From positions 38,477 to 102,476 of the forward strand of contig CALXOL010000007.1 of assembly GCA_944390015.1 (NCBI GenBank): a stretch of 64,000 nt of DNA. Direction: 5' to 3'. Below, in pieces: positions 24,928-34,522 of the stretch. A program made the translations under genes and the position numbers. The DNA is from an uncultured Spirochaetaceae bacterium (GTDB taxonomy: Bacteria; Spirochaetota; Spirochaetia; Sphaerochaetales; Sphaerochaetaceae). Positions within the stretch are counted from its first letter, which is position 1, and the number at the start of each line of letters is the position of its first letter. The notes under the pieces were generated by a model. The model worked only from the letters and a program-made list of their open reading frames with translations. It ran no database searches and was not told the DNA's origin.

Positions 24928-25579
24928 CTCCTCTCAAAACAAACCTCGTCTCCGTTTTACGGCTCAAGTCACTGTCATGGGTTACGAGGATGAATGAAAT
25001 ACCATCACATCTAAGAGAGGATGAGAATAAAAGCTCCTCCACAGATTTTTTCGACTCCTCATCAAGACTCCCGGTAGGCTCATCAAGAAATATAAGTCTT
25101 GCACCGTTTGCTACCGCCCTTGCGAGAGCCACACGTTGCCTCTCTCCTCCTGAGAGTTCCTTGGGTCTATGGTTAAACCTGTCTTTTAGTCCCATCTTGA
25201 TTAACACTTCCTCTGCCCTATCATAAGCATCTTTCTTCTTGAATCCTGCGATATTCAGAGCCAGAAGCACGTTTTCCAATGCTGAGAAATCCTCAAATAG
25301 AAGGGAATTCTGAAATACGAATCCTATCACATGCCTTCTAAGACGCTCAAAATCTGAAGGCTTGAATAAATCTGTGTCCTTGCCGTAATAGAGTATCTTC
25401 CCTCCATTTTTGCCATCGAGAAGAGCCAGTACGTTCAAAAGAGTACTCTTACCGCTTCCACTCTTTCCGATGATGGAACAGCTCTCTCCTTCCCTTATTG
25501 AGAAATCCAGACCTTTTAGAATCGCCAGGTCTCCATAATTCTTATATATTCCACTAGCTTCAAGTATCATATTATCCAT
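24908..25579 (-). CDS. LolD/MacB-like ABC transporter ATPase
   Basis: 223 residues with Walker A GKSGSGKSTLL, Q-loop FVFQNSLLFEDFSA, signature LSGGERQRVALARA, Walker B LIFLDEPTGSLD and H-loop LVTHD, the LolD-type order and length. It sits between two FtsX-like permeases with overlapping ends, so the three make one exporter. Confidence 0.88.
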   Translation of the reverse strand: MDNMILEASGIYKNYGDLAILKGLDFSIREGESCSIIGKSGSGKSTLLNVLALLDGKNGGKILYYGKDTDLFKPSDFERLRRHVIGFVFQNSLLFEDFSALENVLLALNIAGFKKKDAYDRAEEVLIKMGLKDRFNHRPKELSGGERQRVALARAVANGARLIFLDEPTGSLDEESKKSVEELLFSSSLRCDGISFILVTHDSDLSRKTETRFVLRGGVLERL

Positions 25580-26636
25580 GGAGGGCCTCCATAATACTTT
25601 TTCTGTTACTTTTTCCTAGAAAGTGAAGTACCGTCAGTGCGGTTAAAATGTAGAATACTACGTTGATTTTAAGAAAAAGAGCGTAATCTATGCTTAAATT
25701 CCTGTCATAGGATCCCAATGCCTCTCTAAGAAACAACCTGAATGCCATGATTCCTGCTTCCTGAAAAACAATGGCAAGCAATGATCCGATAAAGAGTATG
25801 AAAAGGAATGAAACTATGAAGATGATATCAGTGGCTGCTCTGCCATATCCGATGATCAGAAGCTCAAGACGCTCCTTCCTCTTATTGTTAAGAAACACAC
25901 GGGATTCCCCCCTTATCTCCACATACACAATTACAAGCAGAACGGCAAGAACGCAGAACATCATGACGCTCTCAAGGGCGAAAGCGGAATAAAGCGTACT
26001 CTCTTTTTCTTTCCATGTCTCATATTCGTATCCATTCTCATCGAGTATGGAGACATCATCACTACCCTTGATTGCAATCAGGGGAGCAAGATCCTCTGGG
26101 GCTGCATCATATGGCATGAAGGCATAGTAAGAATCAAACTCCCCGGGGATTACGGTATAATATATTCCACTGATCCTTATATTCCTGTTTATCGGGACGC
26201 TTCTTCCTCCGCTCTTAAGCAAAGTAGAGAAACCAACCTCATCAGATTTAAAGCTGAGAAATGATGAGTATGACACCATCATCGAGCTTAAGTCTCCTGC
26301 AAGTATGTTTATGTTCCCATCATAACTCTCATCGACATACCTTATGAGGAACGCATTACCGTCTATGAGGGCATAGGACTCCTTGTAAGCAAACACACTG
26401 CAATCAGGATATAAGGCACGAATCTCGCCGATGCTAGCATCTTTTACCGTGATATCGAAGCTCCTTATTGCCCTCAGATTATCAAAGCGGGAAGTCTGAA
26501 GCATCTGCATCACAGAAAGAGTAATCATGAGAACAGCGAGACTCAGGGCAAAAGAAAATGCTATCTTCAAAGATGAAGAACGATGCCTGTTATACTTTGA
26601 GAATGAATACCTTCCAATCAGGGATAACATGTTCAT
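25572..26636 (-). CDS. FtsX/LolE-like ABC transporter permease
   Basis: 354 residues: an N-terminal helix (about 25-45), an extracytoplasmic domain (about 50-215), and three C-terminal helices, again MacB/LolE-like. It is divergent in sequence from the other permease, so a heterodimer is likely. It overlaps neighbours by 8 bp (ATPase) and 4 bp (upstream secreted protein). Confidence 0.7.
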   Translation of the reverse strand: MNMLSLIGRYSFSKYNRHRSSSLKIAFSFALSLAVLMITLSVMQMLQTSRFDNLRAIRSFDITVKDASIGEIRALYPDCSVFAYKESYALIDGNAFLIRYVDESYDGNINILAGDLSSMMVSYSSFLSFKSDEVGFSTLLKSGGRSVPINRNIRISGIYYTVIPGEFDSYYAFMPYDAAPEDLAPLIAIKGSDDVSILDENGYEYETWKEKESTLYSAFALESVMMFCVLAVLLVIVYVEIRGESRVFLNNKRKERLELLIIGYGRAATDIIFIVSFLFILFIGSLLAIVFQEAGIMAFRLFLREALGSYDRNLSIDYALFLKINVVFYILTALTVLHFLGKSNRKSIMEALHG

Positions 26637-27505
26637 AGCATTTCGATTCCCTTTATCGTACGTCCATCCATATCATAATGAATCACGGCATATGCCTTAC
26701 CATCACGATAGCGCCTCTCATCTATAGCCTGGGAGGAATAGCTTATATCCTTTAAAAGGATGCCATCATCATAATACTCGATTTCATATAGCTCTCCACC
26801 ACGGAACCTTCTTATAATCAGAGATGATGAGTGACTTTCCCTTGTAGCAGAGAGCTCCCCTTCTTCATCATAATCATATTCAATTAAAAGGCCGTCATTC
26901 TCCTCTCTCAAAAGCTTTCCATCACCTGAATACGTCCTTCTGACTCCGTCATTCTCCACCACGGAAACAGAGCCGTCATCGTTTTCTACGATTTCATCTC
27001 CATTAAAAGAGAAATCCTCCCTTGCCTTATATTCTACATCCCCTATCTGGTAATACAGCAATGGGGATGAGAACACATAGGATGAAGAGAGCTTATCTAC
27101 CCTTATAAGACGTGAGGATGTATCGTAGTAATATGACGAGATGTCTATAATCTCATCACCAGAAGAAAGAACAGAGGAAAGGAGAAGCCCTTCATCGGAG
27201 TAATAATTCCTTCTAACCTCATTTTCCCTATGCTCTTCAATTATCCTATTCTCATCATCAAGGACATAACGGACGCTCTCCCCGTCTCTTTCCGTCTCAA
27301 AGCCATCATCAAGGAAATTCTTCCTCTCTACCAATATGCCATCAAGGTAAAGAACCTCTTCTGATGGGGAAACTAGAAGCTCATAGCCTCTTTCCTCCAT
27401 CGCCTCCTTCTTCTCAAGTGCCATGCCAAGTGCATTGCTTTGATAGACCTGGGCACTCAAATTAAAAGATATCAACAGCGCAATCAGAGGAAGGATTCTT
27501 TTCAA
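26633..27505 (-). CDS. Secreted YD/MORN-like repeat protein, unknown function
   Basis: 290 residues with a signal peptide (residues 1-18, LIALLISFNLSAQ) and irregular 15-20-residue repeats rich in Asp, Tyr and Arg (RNYYSDEGLLLSS, RTYSGDGKLLREE, EYDYDEEGELSATRE, RRYRDGKAYAVIHYD), which resemble RHS/YD or toxin-antidote-type tyrosine repeats forming a beta-sheet spiral. The periplasmic location and its place between ftsY and a LolCDE-like exporter suggest an envelope role (inference). ATGA overlaps on both sides. Confidence 0.6.
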   Translation of the reverse strand: MKRILPLIALLISFNLSAQVYQSNALGMALEKKEAMEERGYELLVSPSEEVLYLDGILVERKNFLDDGFETERDGESVRYVLDDENRIIEEHRENEVRRNYYSDEGLLLSSVLSSGDEIIDISSYYYDTSSRLIRVDKLSSSYVFSSPLLYYQIGDVEYKAREDFSFNGDEIVENDDGSVSVVENDGVRRTYSGDGKLLREENDGLLIEYDYDEEGELSATRESHSSSLIIRRFRGGELYEIEYYDDGILLKDISYSSQAIDERRYRDGKAYAVIHYDMDGRTIKGIEML

Positions 27506-28377
27506 TTAAGACCTACCAGAGCATTAAGGAATTCTTCCTTGTCGAAAGGTTTTATGTCCTCATAAGACTCACCCGTGCATACGAATGCAATCGGCACTGA
27601 AAGCATCTTTCCAATCTGCACAAGAGCTCCACCTTTTGCAAGACTGTCATACTTGGTTAGTATGATTCCCGAAAGCGGAACAACCTGGTTGAAAAGCATT
27701 GCCTGTGACAGCCCGTTCTGTCCCGTAGTCGCATCTATGACAAGGAATCGATAATAATTCTCTTCCTTTATCCCCTTCGCTTTTATAACCTTATCAATCT
27801 TACCAAGCTCTTTAAGGAGATTCTCCTTATTATGCATTCTTCCAGCCGTATCGACGAGTATAAGGTTCTCCCCCTGCGCCCTGGCACTGGTTATGGCGTC
27901 AAACACGACAGCACCGGGATCTGAGCCCGTCTTCTGCTTGACGATTCTCATATTGAGCCTCTCTGCATGGATTTCAAGCTGGTCAACAGCGGCCGCACGG
28001 AACGTATCAGCCGCAGCTAGAAGTACCTTCTCCCCTTTTTTCGTATAGAGGCTGGCAAGCTTCGCAATCGTCGTAGTCTTACCTACCCCGTTTACTCCCA
28101 GCATCATGAATACCGTAGGATCACTCTTACTGACTACGGGATCAAGCGTCATCAAATATGGAGAGAGGAGTTCCTTCATAAGGGACTGAAGATCACCGCT
28201 TGTCGCCTTCTCATCTTTTGCCTTCTTCCTTAGCGCCTCTGTTATCTCCTCTGTAAGCCTTGCTCCTAAATCTCCCTCGATAAGCGTGTCCTCAAGATCC
28301 TCAAAGAAAGACTCATCTATTTTTCTGGTAGAGAAAAGATTCTTAAGCTTCTCTCCGAATTTCTTAAAAAATGCCAT
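27502..28377 (-). CDS. ftsY: Signal recognition particle receptor FtsY
   Basis: 291 residues: an SRP GTPase with N domain (about 1-85) and G domain with G1 GVNGVGKTT (about 98-106), DTFRAAAVDQL, DTAGR, and TKYDSLAKGG. It docks SRP-ribosome complexes to the membrane. The acidic A domain of E. coli FtsY is absent; the protein is the minimal NG form starting with a basic amphipathic helix (FFKKFGEKLKNLF). Confidence 0.92.
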   Translation of the reverse strand: MAFFKKFGEKLKNLFSTRKIDESFFEDLEDTLIEGDLGARLTEEITEALRKKAKDEKATSGDLQSLMKELLSPYLMTLDPVVSKSDPTVFMMLGVNGVGKTTTIAKLASLYTKKGEKVLLAAADTFRAAAVDQLEIHAERLNMRIVKQKTGSDPGAVVFDAITSARAQGENLILVDTAGRMHNKENLLKELGKIDKVIKAKGIKEENYYRFLVIDATTGQNGLSQAMLFNQVVPLSGIILTKYDSLAKGGALVQIGKMLSVPIAFVCTGESYEDIKPFDKEEFLNALVGLN

Positions 28378-28385
28378 AAATCCTC

Positions 28386-29606
28386 CTAAATGCCATAGCT
28401 CAGGGCATCTCTATATTCAAATAGAGCTGTAAAAGTTCTTACCAGCTCAAGAATGCTCACACCACGCACAAGCGTTGTAAATGGTGCAAGATGCAGGTCA
28501 TATATGTCCGCTACCACATCCGTGGCTATAGAAGCACCATATGTAAGGAGCGTCACCAAGAGATGGGTATAGAACTCATTCTTCTTTTCATCCAGCCTGT
28601 CAGGATAGTAAAGCGATGAGTCGAGTAATACCGCCTCAATGCTATGCTCACCGATATCCGACTGCACGGTTCTGCTCTCAAAACCTTCTTTTGATGCGAT
28701 GATTGAGAATGGATATGTAGTATCCTCCACATACCCTCCGATTACCCTCTCTCCCTGATAGTATACTTCATCGGTATATGGAATGGTAGAGATGAAAAGC
28801 GGCATCGTACGCACCTTCTGTAAATCATACTGGAGTATCTCAAAACTCTCGTCTGCGATGAAATCGATAGTTTCGCTCTCATATGTAGGACTTGAAATCG
28901 TAATATGATTAAGCCCCATAGGCATTGCTACATAGTCTCCATACCGTTCAAGCATCTTCCCAGAGGCTCTAACTGCTGCTATCGTATTGCCTTGTAAATG
29001 TACAAGAGAATACTTTCCTGAACGGTAACGCAGAATCATGTAAAGTAGGATCTCCTCCTCGGCAGAGCTTTCGACATATTCAGAATAGACGAAATTGAAC
29101 AGGATTTGTCCATCAAGGTAGATTGATACGAAATCAAGTCCATCATCCTCCTCTTGCCTTATGTAATAAAGCTCATCCAGGTCATTTACATACTTTAGAT
29201 AGCGTATTGCCACATCATCAGAAGTGGATATGAACCGCATCATCTCTTCTGAAAGTTCTAAAGGGACGATCTCACATACATATTGAGAATCATCTGGCAT
29301 CTTCCTGCTGACGCTTTTGCTATCCCGCTCAGCCCTGTATGCAGAAGAGAGTGCGATCTCATAATCACGCTCTGCAATCATCTCATCATTCTCTCTTGCC
29401 AACGATGTAAGGACATCGCTATCGAGCCTAGATGCGGCAAAAGAGAGGATGGAAGAAAAACTCCTGACATAAGGAACAGTCGAGTCATCATCTACAATGA
29501 CCCCGATTCTGTATGGAGATGAATACAGGCTGAATGAGATGAAAAGAAGCAGGAATAGAATGCTAATCTTCTTTCTGCCAGTGAAGATAACTCTCAATGA
29601 AGTCAT
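28386..29606 (-). CDS. Secreted PEGA-like protein, unknown function
   Basis: About 406 residues. An N-terminal basic-plus-hydrophobic signal (GRKKISILFLLLFISFSLYSS) is followed by a mostly extracytoplasmic protein; a segment near 240-335 (TISSPTYESETIDF, GGYVEDTTYPFSIIASKEGF) looks like tandem PEGA-type beta-sandwich units; a hydrophobic segment lies near 355-385. I do not recognise a specific family. The start is ambiguous (ATG at 29606 or GTG/ATG nearby) and overlaps the prfB 3' end by about 44 bp. Confidence 0.6.
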   Translation of the reverse strand: MTSLRVIFTGRKKISILFLLLFISFSLYSSPYRIGVIVDDDSTVPYVRSFSSILSFAASRLDSDVLTSLARENDEMIAERDYEIALSSAYRAERDSKSVSRKMPDDSQYVCEIVPLELSEEMMRFISTSDDVAIRYLKYVNDLDELYYIRQEEDDGLDFVSIYLDGQILFNFVYSEYVESSAEEEILLYMILRYRSGKYSLVHLQGNTIAAVRASGKMLERYGDYVAMPMGLNHITISSPTYESETIDFIADESFEILQYDLQKVRTMPLFISTIPYTDEVYYQGERVIGGYVEDTTYPFSIIASKEGFESRTVQSDIGEHSIEAVLLDSSLYYPDRLDEKKNEFYTHLLVTLLTYGASIATDVVADIYDLHLAPFTTLVRGVSILELVRTFTALFEYRDALSYGI

Positions 29607-30661
29607 CGATATCACCATCCATTACAGCCTGGATGTTACCCGTACTGAAATTGGTACGGTGATCCTTTACCAACGTATATGGCTGAAAGACGTAGCTCCT
29701 GATCTGGTTACCCCATGCAATATCTTTTTTCGCTATAGCATTCTTCTCCTTTTCTTTCTCCTTCTCCTTCTGATAATACTCATAGAGCTTACTTCTGAGC
29801 ATCTTGAACGCCATCTCCTTATTCATGAGCTGACTTCTCTCGTTCTGGCACTGAACGACTATGCCGGTTGCATAGTGTGTGATTCTAACAGCACTATCAG
29901 TCTTGTTAACATGCTGCCCACCAGCACCTCCAGCCCTGTACGTATCCAGACGATAATCCTCAGGCTTTATATCTATCTCTATCGTATCATCAACCTCTGC
30001 AGAACAGTAGACGCTTGAAAATGATGTATGTCTTCTCTTCTGCGCATCAAAAGGACTGATTCTTACAAGACGATGAACTCCCGCTTCCCCTTTCAGGTAT
30101 CCGAAAGCATATGGGCCATCGACCTTTATGGTCACACTCTTTATTCCGCCCTCATTCTCCTCCATATCAAGAATCTCACTTTTAAAGCCATGCCGCTCCG
30201 TCCATCTGAGATACATTCGCATGAGCATGCTTGCCCAATCGGAAGCCTCTGTTCCACCGGCACCGGAGTGAATGGAGAGATATAGGTTGTTCTTATCGAA
30301 TTCACCATCGAGAAGGGTCTTTGTTTTAAGAGGTTTGAACTTCTCGCTTATCGCATTGATCTGAGCCTCCAGCTCAAGGCGTAACGTCTCATCCTCCTCT
30401 GAACCGTAAAGCTCAATAAGTTCTGCCAGGTCATTTATTTCCCCGATAAGTTCCTTCCATGGGTAATAACTGTCCTTAAGCGCATTCAATCTCTGGTATG
30501 TCTTTTCGGCATTATCCTTATCATTCCAGAAATCCGCAGCGAGGGTCTTCTCCTCTTCTTCTTTTATCTTATTCTCAACCCCGCCCTCTTCAAAGACGCC
30601 TCCATACTTGGTAGGCTTCTTCTTTTACATTATCAAATAGGGCTTTGTTCTCTAAAAACAT
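29563..30661 (-). CDS. prfB: Peptide chain release factor 2, with programmed +1 frameshift
   Basis: RF2 ends translation at UGA and UAA. The gene is split in two frames: 23 codons from the ATG at 30661 (AAGGAG upstream) read up to CTT TGA at 30590-30595; after a +1 shift there, the frame runs to 29563. The total is exactly 365 residues, the normal RF2 length. The classic autoregulatory signals are present: a GGAGG element (complement of 30599-30603) three nt before CTT TGA. The base after TGA is A, not the usual C. The class-1 RF GGQ motif (RAGGAGGQHVNKTDSAVRITH) is intact, and the domain containing the stop-codon recognition region lies upstream of it. The downstream 308-codon ORF alone would lack the N-terminus. 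Confidence 0.93.
30590..30604 (-). promoter_or_regulatory. prfB programmed frameshift site
   Basis: TGGAGG, spacer CGT, then CTT TGA A on the minus strand. Pairing of GGAGG with 16S rRNA and slippage of tRNA-Leu from CTT to TTT produces the +1 shift, giving autoregulation by RF2 level. Confidence 0.9.
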
Positions 30662-30668
30662 AATAGTT

Positions 30669-32498
30669 CTACTCCTTGTTTCTAATCTCTGCGCTTCTTA
30701 ATATCAGCTTGAATGTACAACTCTCACCCTTCTTCGCTGAAAAAGGAAATGAGAATGTAAACTTGTTATATAGGTTAAAGCTCTCCTTGCCAAGTACTGT
30801 GAACTGGCTTTGAGTTCTTACATCCTGCTTTACAGAAAAAGGTGAGGTGCTTGTGAATGCAAGCTGCACGTCACTTCCGGCAAAGATCCTCATCGTTCTT
30901 ATGTTGTCCAATGAGCCAAGCAGCATCGCCCTGTTCTGTTCCTGCGTAAGAGCAAGCTGGTCAGGGACCATTAGGAAACAATTCAGGCTATACACACCAT
31001 CAGACACGTCCTGTTTAAGGGTCAATGTACTCTCAAGGGAGAATGTCTGGTTCCTGAGCTTATAATGCTTGTCCAGTGCAAATGGAAGAGCCTCGTCATT
31101 CAAAGAGAAAAGATAGTCACTCCTGGTCTTATTCAAAGACTGTACTTCCATCTTGTAATGCTTGCTCTTATAAACTTCTCCATTCATCATGATAGTCTCA
31201 GAAAGGGAATGTCTGATACTGTTTTCTCCAGGATTCTTCTCAAAAGGAGACTTTGCATCAAACACGTTTATAAGCTTATCCATTAGATCAAACTCAAGCA
31301 CGGATCCACCAAAAGGAGAGTAAACGACTGTGAAATTCTGATTTCGCGAGAAGAAATTCCCCTGTCCATAGTCCTCAAGTTCCGCTTCCTGATTCAAAAC
31401 GAGCTCATTCGCTCCATAAAGAAGCTTTTCGACATTCAGTAGCGCATGCCAGAAAATCTTACGTTCGCTTGTCCTTAGTGGGCCACACTGTGGGTCGAAG
31501 AGGAAGAGCGTACCGGCTCCGGCATTTGCAATATGGTCCTCGCAGAGACGTCTGACATCCTTCTCCTTCTTAAATGAGGAAAGCGCCTCACTTACATAGA
31601 AAAGCCTGTTGAGCAGATACCTGTTCGTACCATCCTTGATGAATATCTCATTGAAAGACTGAAGTCCAAGCGTCGATGCATCCCTTCCATACCATCCTGA
31701 ATCGAGATAGCACGGGCCAGATGGGGAGAAGTCAGAGACGTTGATGAATTTTCCATCCCTCTTTTTTACCAAATCTATTATGAAAGGGAATATGGATACA
31801 GCATCCTCATCATCTTCTGCAGAGAGAGCCATTCCCTGTAGAAGCTGATCAAGATTAATGAAGAAGAACACCTCGTCTTCATCATTGAGAGATTCCAGAA
31901 TCTCTTCTGTTCCCCTCTTAAGTTCTGCCAAACCAATCTCTTTCTGTGCGTATTTTGAAACAAGAGATGAAAGAGCATCGGAAATCGGAATTATTTTAAT
32001 CCTACGGCCAAGCTCATTCATAATCGAGCAATGCGAGAACAACACCTTCTTGCTCGTTGCCTTATAGCTTGAAATTGCGACAGAAGTAAGTGCGCAGTTT
32101 GAAAGAGTGGATATGAACTGCGGAGACCAGATCTGACCATAGAAGAACGCCGTTCTGGCCTTACACCCGTAAGTACGCCTTATGAAAGTCGTCATCTTCT
32201 CTATCTGCCGGCCCCTGTCCTTAGGCATGTTCAGTCCAATTATGGATTGGCTGTAACTTCCGCTGAGGATCTCAAGATCACCCCGCTTTGAAAGTGCGGA
32301 TAGAAGCATGTTGATCTCAGGATTATTGCTTTCAAAATACTTCATCACCCCGCTTGACTGATAAAGATTAAACTTAAGATCCTCACTGTTATAAAGCAAG
32401 CGAAGCAAGGGCTGATAAATGAGTGAAAGCGCCCGTTTGAACGCGGGCGCCGGAGTTGAATTACTAAGCGTTGTGTACATGCCTAGTGCAACTTTCAC
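30669..32498 (-). CDS. GH57-like protein (alpha-glucanotransferase/amylase family), possibly inactive
   Basis: 609 residues. The N-terminal half resembles glycoside hydrolase family 57 4-alpha-glucanotransferases (KFNLYQSSGVMKYF, GDLEILSGSYSQSI, KARTAFFYGQIWSPQF), and the C-terminal half the following beta-sandwich domains (DUF1925/1926-like). In active GH57 enzymes the nucleophile Glu lies three residues before the Trp of the motif ending W-x-P; here that position reads Gly-Gln (about 121-122), so the catalytic Glu seems to be missing. The gene sits between rnfB and prfB with gaps of 3 and 7 bp. A role in sugar sensing or an unknown reaction is open. Confidence 0.6.
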   Translation of the reverse strand: MKVALGMYTTLSNSTPAPAFKRALSLIYQPLLRLLYNSEDLKFNLYQSSGVMKYFESNNPEINMLLSALSKRGDLEILSGSYSQSIIGLNMPKDRGRQIEKMTTFIRRTYGCKARTAFFYGQIWSPQFISTLSNCALTSVAISSYKATSKKVLFSHCSIMNELGRRIKIIPISDALSSLVSKYAQKEIGLAELKRGTEEILESLNDEDEVFFFINLDQLLQGMALSAEDDEDAVSIFPFIIDLVKKRDGKFINVSDFSPSGPCYLDSGWYGRDASTLGLQSFNEIFIKDGTNRYLLNRLFYVSEALSSFKKEKDVRRLCEDHIANAGAGTLFLFDPQCGPLRTSERKIFWHALLNVEKLLYGANELVLNQEAELEDYGQGNFFSRNQNFTVVYSPFGGSVLEFDLMDKLINVFDAKSPFEKNPGENSIRHSLSETIMMNGEVYKSKHYKMEVQSLNKTRSDYLFSLNDEALPFALDKHYKLRNQTFSLESTLTLKQDVSDGVYSLNCFLMVPDQLALTQEQNRAMLLGSLDNIRTMRIFAGSDVQLAFTSTSPFSVKQDVRTQSQFTVLGKESFNLYNKFTFSFPFSAKKGESCTFKLILRSAEIRNKE

Positions 32499-32501
32499 CT
32501 A

Positions 32502-33293
32502 CTACCTCTCTATGATACACTTCTTAGGACAGATCTCAAATGCAGCTCGAGCATTGCTCTGATCCTTTGAATAGTCGTTACATGAAAGGAAATTATCTAC
32601 CTTAAATGGAGAATTTTCAACCTTTAATTCACACATCTTGCATCCGATGCATCCAACTTGACAATATGTGCGCACCTTGGCTCCACTTTCATGATTATTA
32701 CATGCGACGATGTACTTTGCGGAATATGGAACCATTTTTATAACACCATTCGGGCAGACCTTCGTACATTTCTTACATCCGATGCATTTCTCTTTATCGA
32801 CGACAAGGTTTCCCTTCTCATTGCGGCTAATGGCACCTACCGGGCAGACAGCCATGCAGGAACCGAGGTGAAGACAACCCTCTTTACAGCCGTTAGGTCC
32901 ACCGAGAAGAAGCGCTGCCGCATTACAGTCGCTCATGCCTTTATAATCATATTCAGTAGATGTAACATCTTTTGATCCCTGACAGAATACGAAAGCAACC
33001 TCCCTCTCTTTTGCCTCGACCTCAATACCGAGGATTTCTCCCATTTTCTTTGCCAGAGCTGCTCCTCCGGGGCTGCAAAGCCCAGGTTCCGCCTCCCCCT
33101 TATAAACGGCTTCGGCATATGCTGAACATCCGGCAAAGCCACAACCGCCACAGTTGGCACCTGGCATTGCCGCCTCAAGCTCTTCGAGCTTCTCATCCTT
33201 CTCTACTTTCAACTTCCCTTCTGCGAACTGCAATCCGATTCCAAGAATGAGGCCAAGGACTGCAATTACGATGAATGCTAGAAATATCGCCAT
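32502..33293 (-). CDS. rnfB: Rnf complex subunit B (ferredoxin-type)
   Basis: 263 residues: an N-terminal membrane helix (about 3-25), a Cys cluster CGGCGFAGC...C (Fe-S 4Fe-4S), then ferredoxin modules including CKEGCLHLGSCMAVCP and CIGCKKCTKVCP and a further CQVGCIGCKMC. RnfB takes electrons from ferredoxin into the Rnf complex, which pumps Na+ or H+ with NAD reduction. The last gene of the rnfCDGEAB order. GH57-like follows after 3 bp. Confidence 0.94.
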   Translation of the reverse strand: MAIFLAFIVIAVLGLILGIGLQFAEGKLKVEKDEKLEELEAAMPGANCGGCGFAGCSAYAEAVYKGEAEPGLCSPGGAALAKKMGEILGIEVEAKEREVAFVFCQGSKDVTSTEYDYKGMSDCNAAALLLGGPNGCKEGCLHLGSCMAVCPVGAISRNEKGNLVVDKEKCIGCKKCTKVCPNGVIKMVPYSAKYIVACNNHESGAKVRTYCQVGCIGCKMCELKVENSPFKVDNFLSCNDYSKDQSNARAAFEICPKKCIIER

Positions 33294-33305
33294 ACATAAC
33301 CTCCT

Positions 33306-33899
33306 TTAAGCCAGATGCAGATTCGTGATAAGACTACTGTCAAATCCCATGAATGCAAGGGCCATGAGACTTGCAGAGATGAATGCGATAGGGACGCCTC
33401 TGAACACTTTTCTCACCGGTGTCATCTCAAGCTTTTCCCTGATGTTACTCATCAAAATGATTGCAAGGGTAAAGCCAAGACCGGCAGCTATTCCTGCGGT
33501 AAATGACTCAAGAAGATTATATCCTTCATCAATATTTATGATTGCAATACCAAGTACGGCACAGTTCGTCGTGATTAACGGAAGATAGATTCCAAGCGCC
33601 TGATAAAGAGCCGGACTCATCTTCTTTATAACCATCTCAACCAACTGCACAAGAGCTGCAATGACAAGAATGAATGCGATTGTCCTTAAATATTCAAGCT
33701 CAAATGGAACGAGTAGGAACACATGTACGGCATAGCAGACTACCGATGCGATTCCGGTAACAAAGGTTACCGCTATTCCCATTCCTATGGCACTCTCACT
33801 GTTCTTGCTGACACCAATGAACGGGCAAAGCCCCATGAACTGCACAAGTATGAAGTTCTGGATGAAAATATATGTGATTAAAATACCAATATAGCTCAT
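33306..33899 (-). CDS. rnfA: Rnf complex subunit A
   Basis: 197 residues from the ATG at 33899 (AAGGGGG upstream), six membrane helices. It starts MSYIGILITYIFIQNFILV, with FMGLCPFIGVSKN near residues 20-32 and LPLITTNCAVLG in the second half, the Cys positions expected for the RnfA/RnfE Fe-S site. It overlaps rnfE (ATGA) and lies 12 bp before rnfB. Confidence 0.94.
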   Translation of the reverse strand: MSYIGILITYIFIQNFILVQFMGLCPFIGVSKNSESAIGMGIAVTFVTGIASVVCYAVHVFLLVPFELEYLRTIAFILVIAALVQLVEMVIKKMSPALYQALGIYLPLITTNCAVLGIAIINIDEGYNLLESFTAGIAAGLGFTLAIILMSNIREKLEMTPVRKVFRGVPIAFISASLMALAFMGFDSSLITNLHLA

Positions 33900-34522
33900 T
33901 TCTGCCCCCTTGCACTCTTCCACTGGAAAAATGCCTTAAGATATCCCATTACCAGCAGTGCACCGCTCGCGAGAGTCAGAACACCGATCGGGGACTCATG
34001 AAGACCAGGAATCTCGATGACACCATCAAAACCACCTACGGCAAACAGAGTAATCGTTCCGCTTCCGAACACCTCCCTGATTAAGGAGATGAGAGTCAGT
34101 GACATCGTAAAGCCCACCCCCATTCCAATTCCATCGAGCGCACTGTCTAAGACCGTATTCTTATTTGCAAATGCCTCAGCACGGCCAAGGATGATACAGT
34201 TTACTACGATCAGAGGAAGATATACACCTAAAGCGGCATATACTGAGGGCACATATGCGTGAAGCACCATCTCAACAATCGTAACAAAGGAAGCGATGAT
34301 AACGATGTAAGAAGGTATTCTTATCGTATCAGGGATGATCTTCCTTAATGCGGAAATCGCCATATTGGAGAATGTAAGGACGAAGATTACGCTCAGTCCC
34401 ATTCCAAGTGCGTTTGAAACCTGTGTCGATACTCCGAGAGTAGGACACATGCCAAGCATTATTATGAACGTAGGGTTCTCTTTGAAGAGGCCCTTCGTTA
34501 GTTCCTTCATATGAGCGCTCAT
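33896..34522 (-). CDS. rnfE: Rnf complex subunit E
   Basis: 208 residues, six membrane helices, with FIIMLGMCPTLGVST and LPLIVVNCIILGRAEAFA matching RnfE, the partner of RnfA. Start and stop overlap rnfG and rnfA by 4 bp each. Confidence 0.94.
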   Translation of the reverse strand: MSAHMKELTKGLFKENPTFIIMLGMCPTLGVSTQVSNALGMGLSVIFVLTFSNMAISALRKIIPDTIRIPSYIVIIASFVTIVEMVLHAYVPSVYAALGVYLPLIVVNCIILGRAEAFANKNTVLDSALDGIGMGVGFTMSLTLISLIREVFGSGTITLFAVGGFDGVIEIPGLHESPIGVLTLASGALLVMGYLKAFFQWKSARGQK

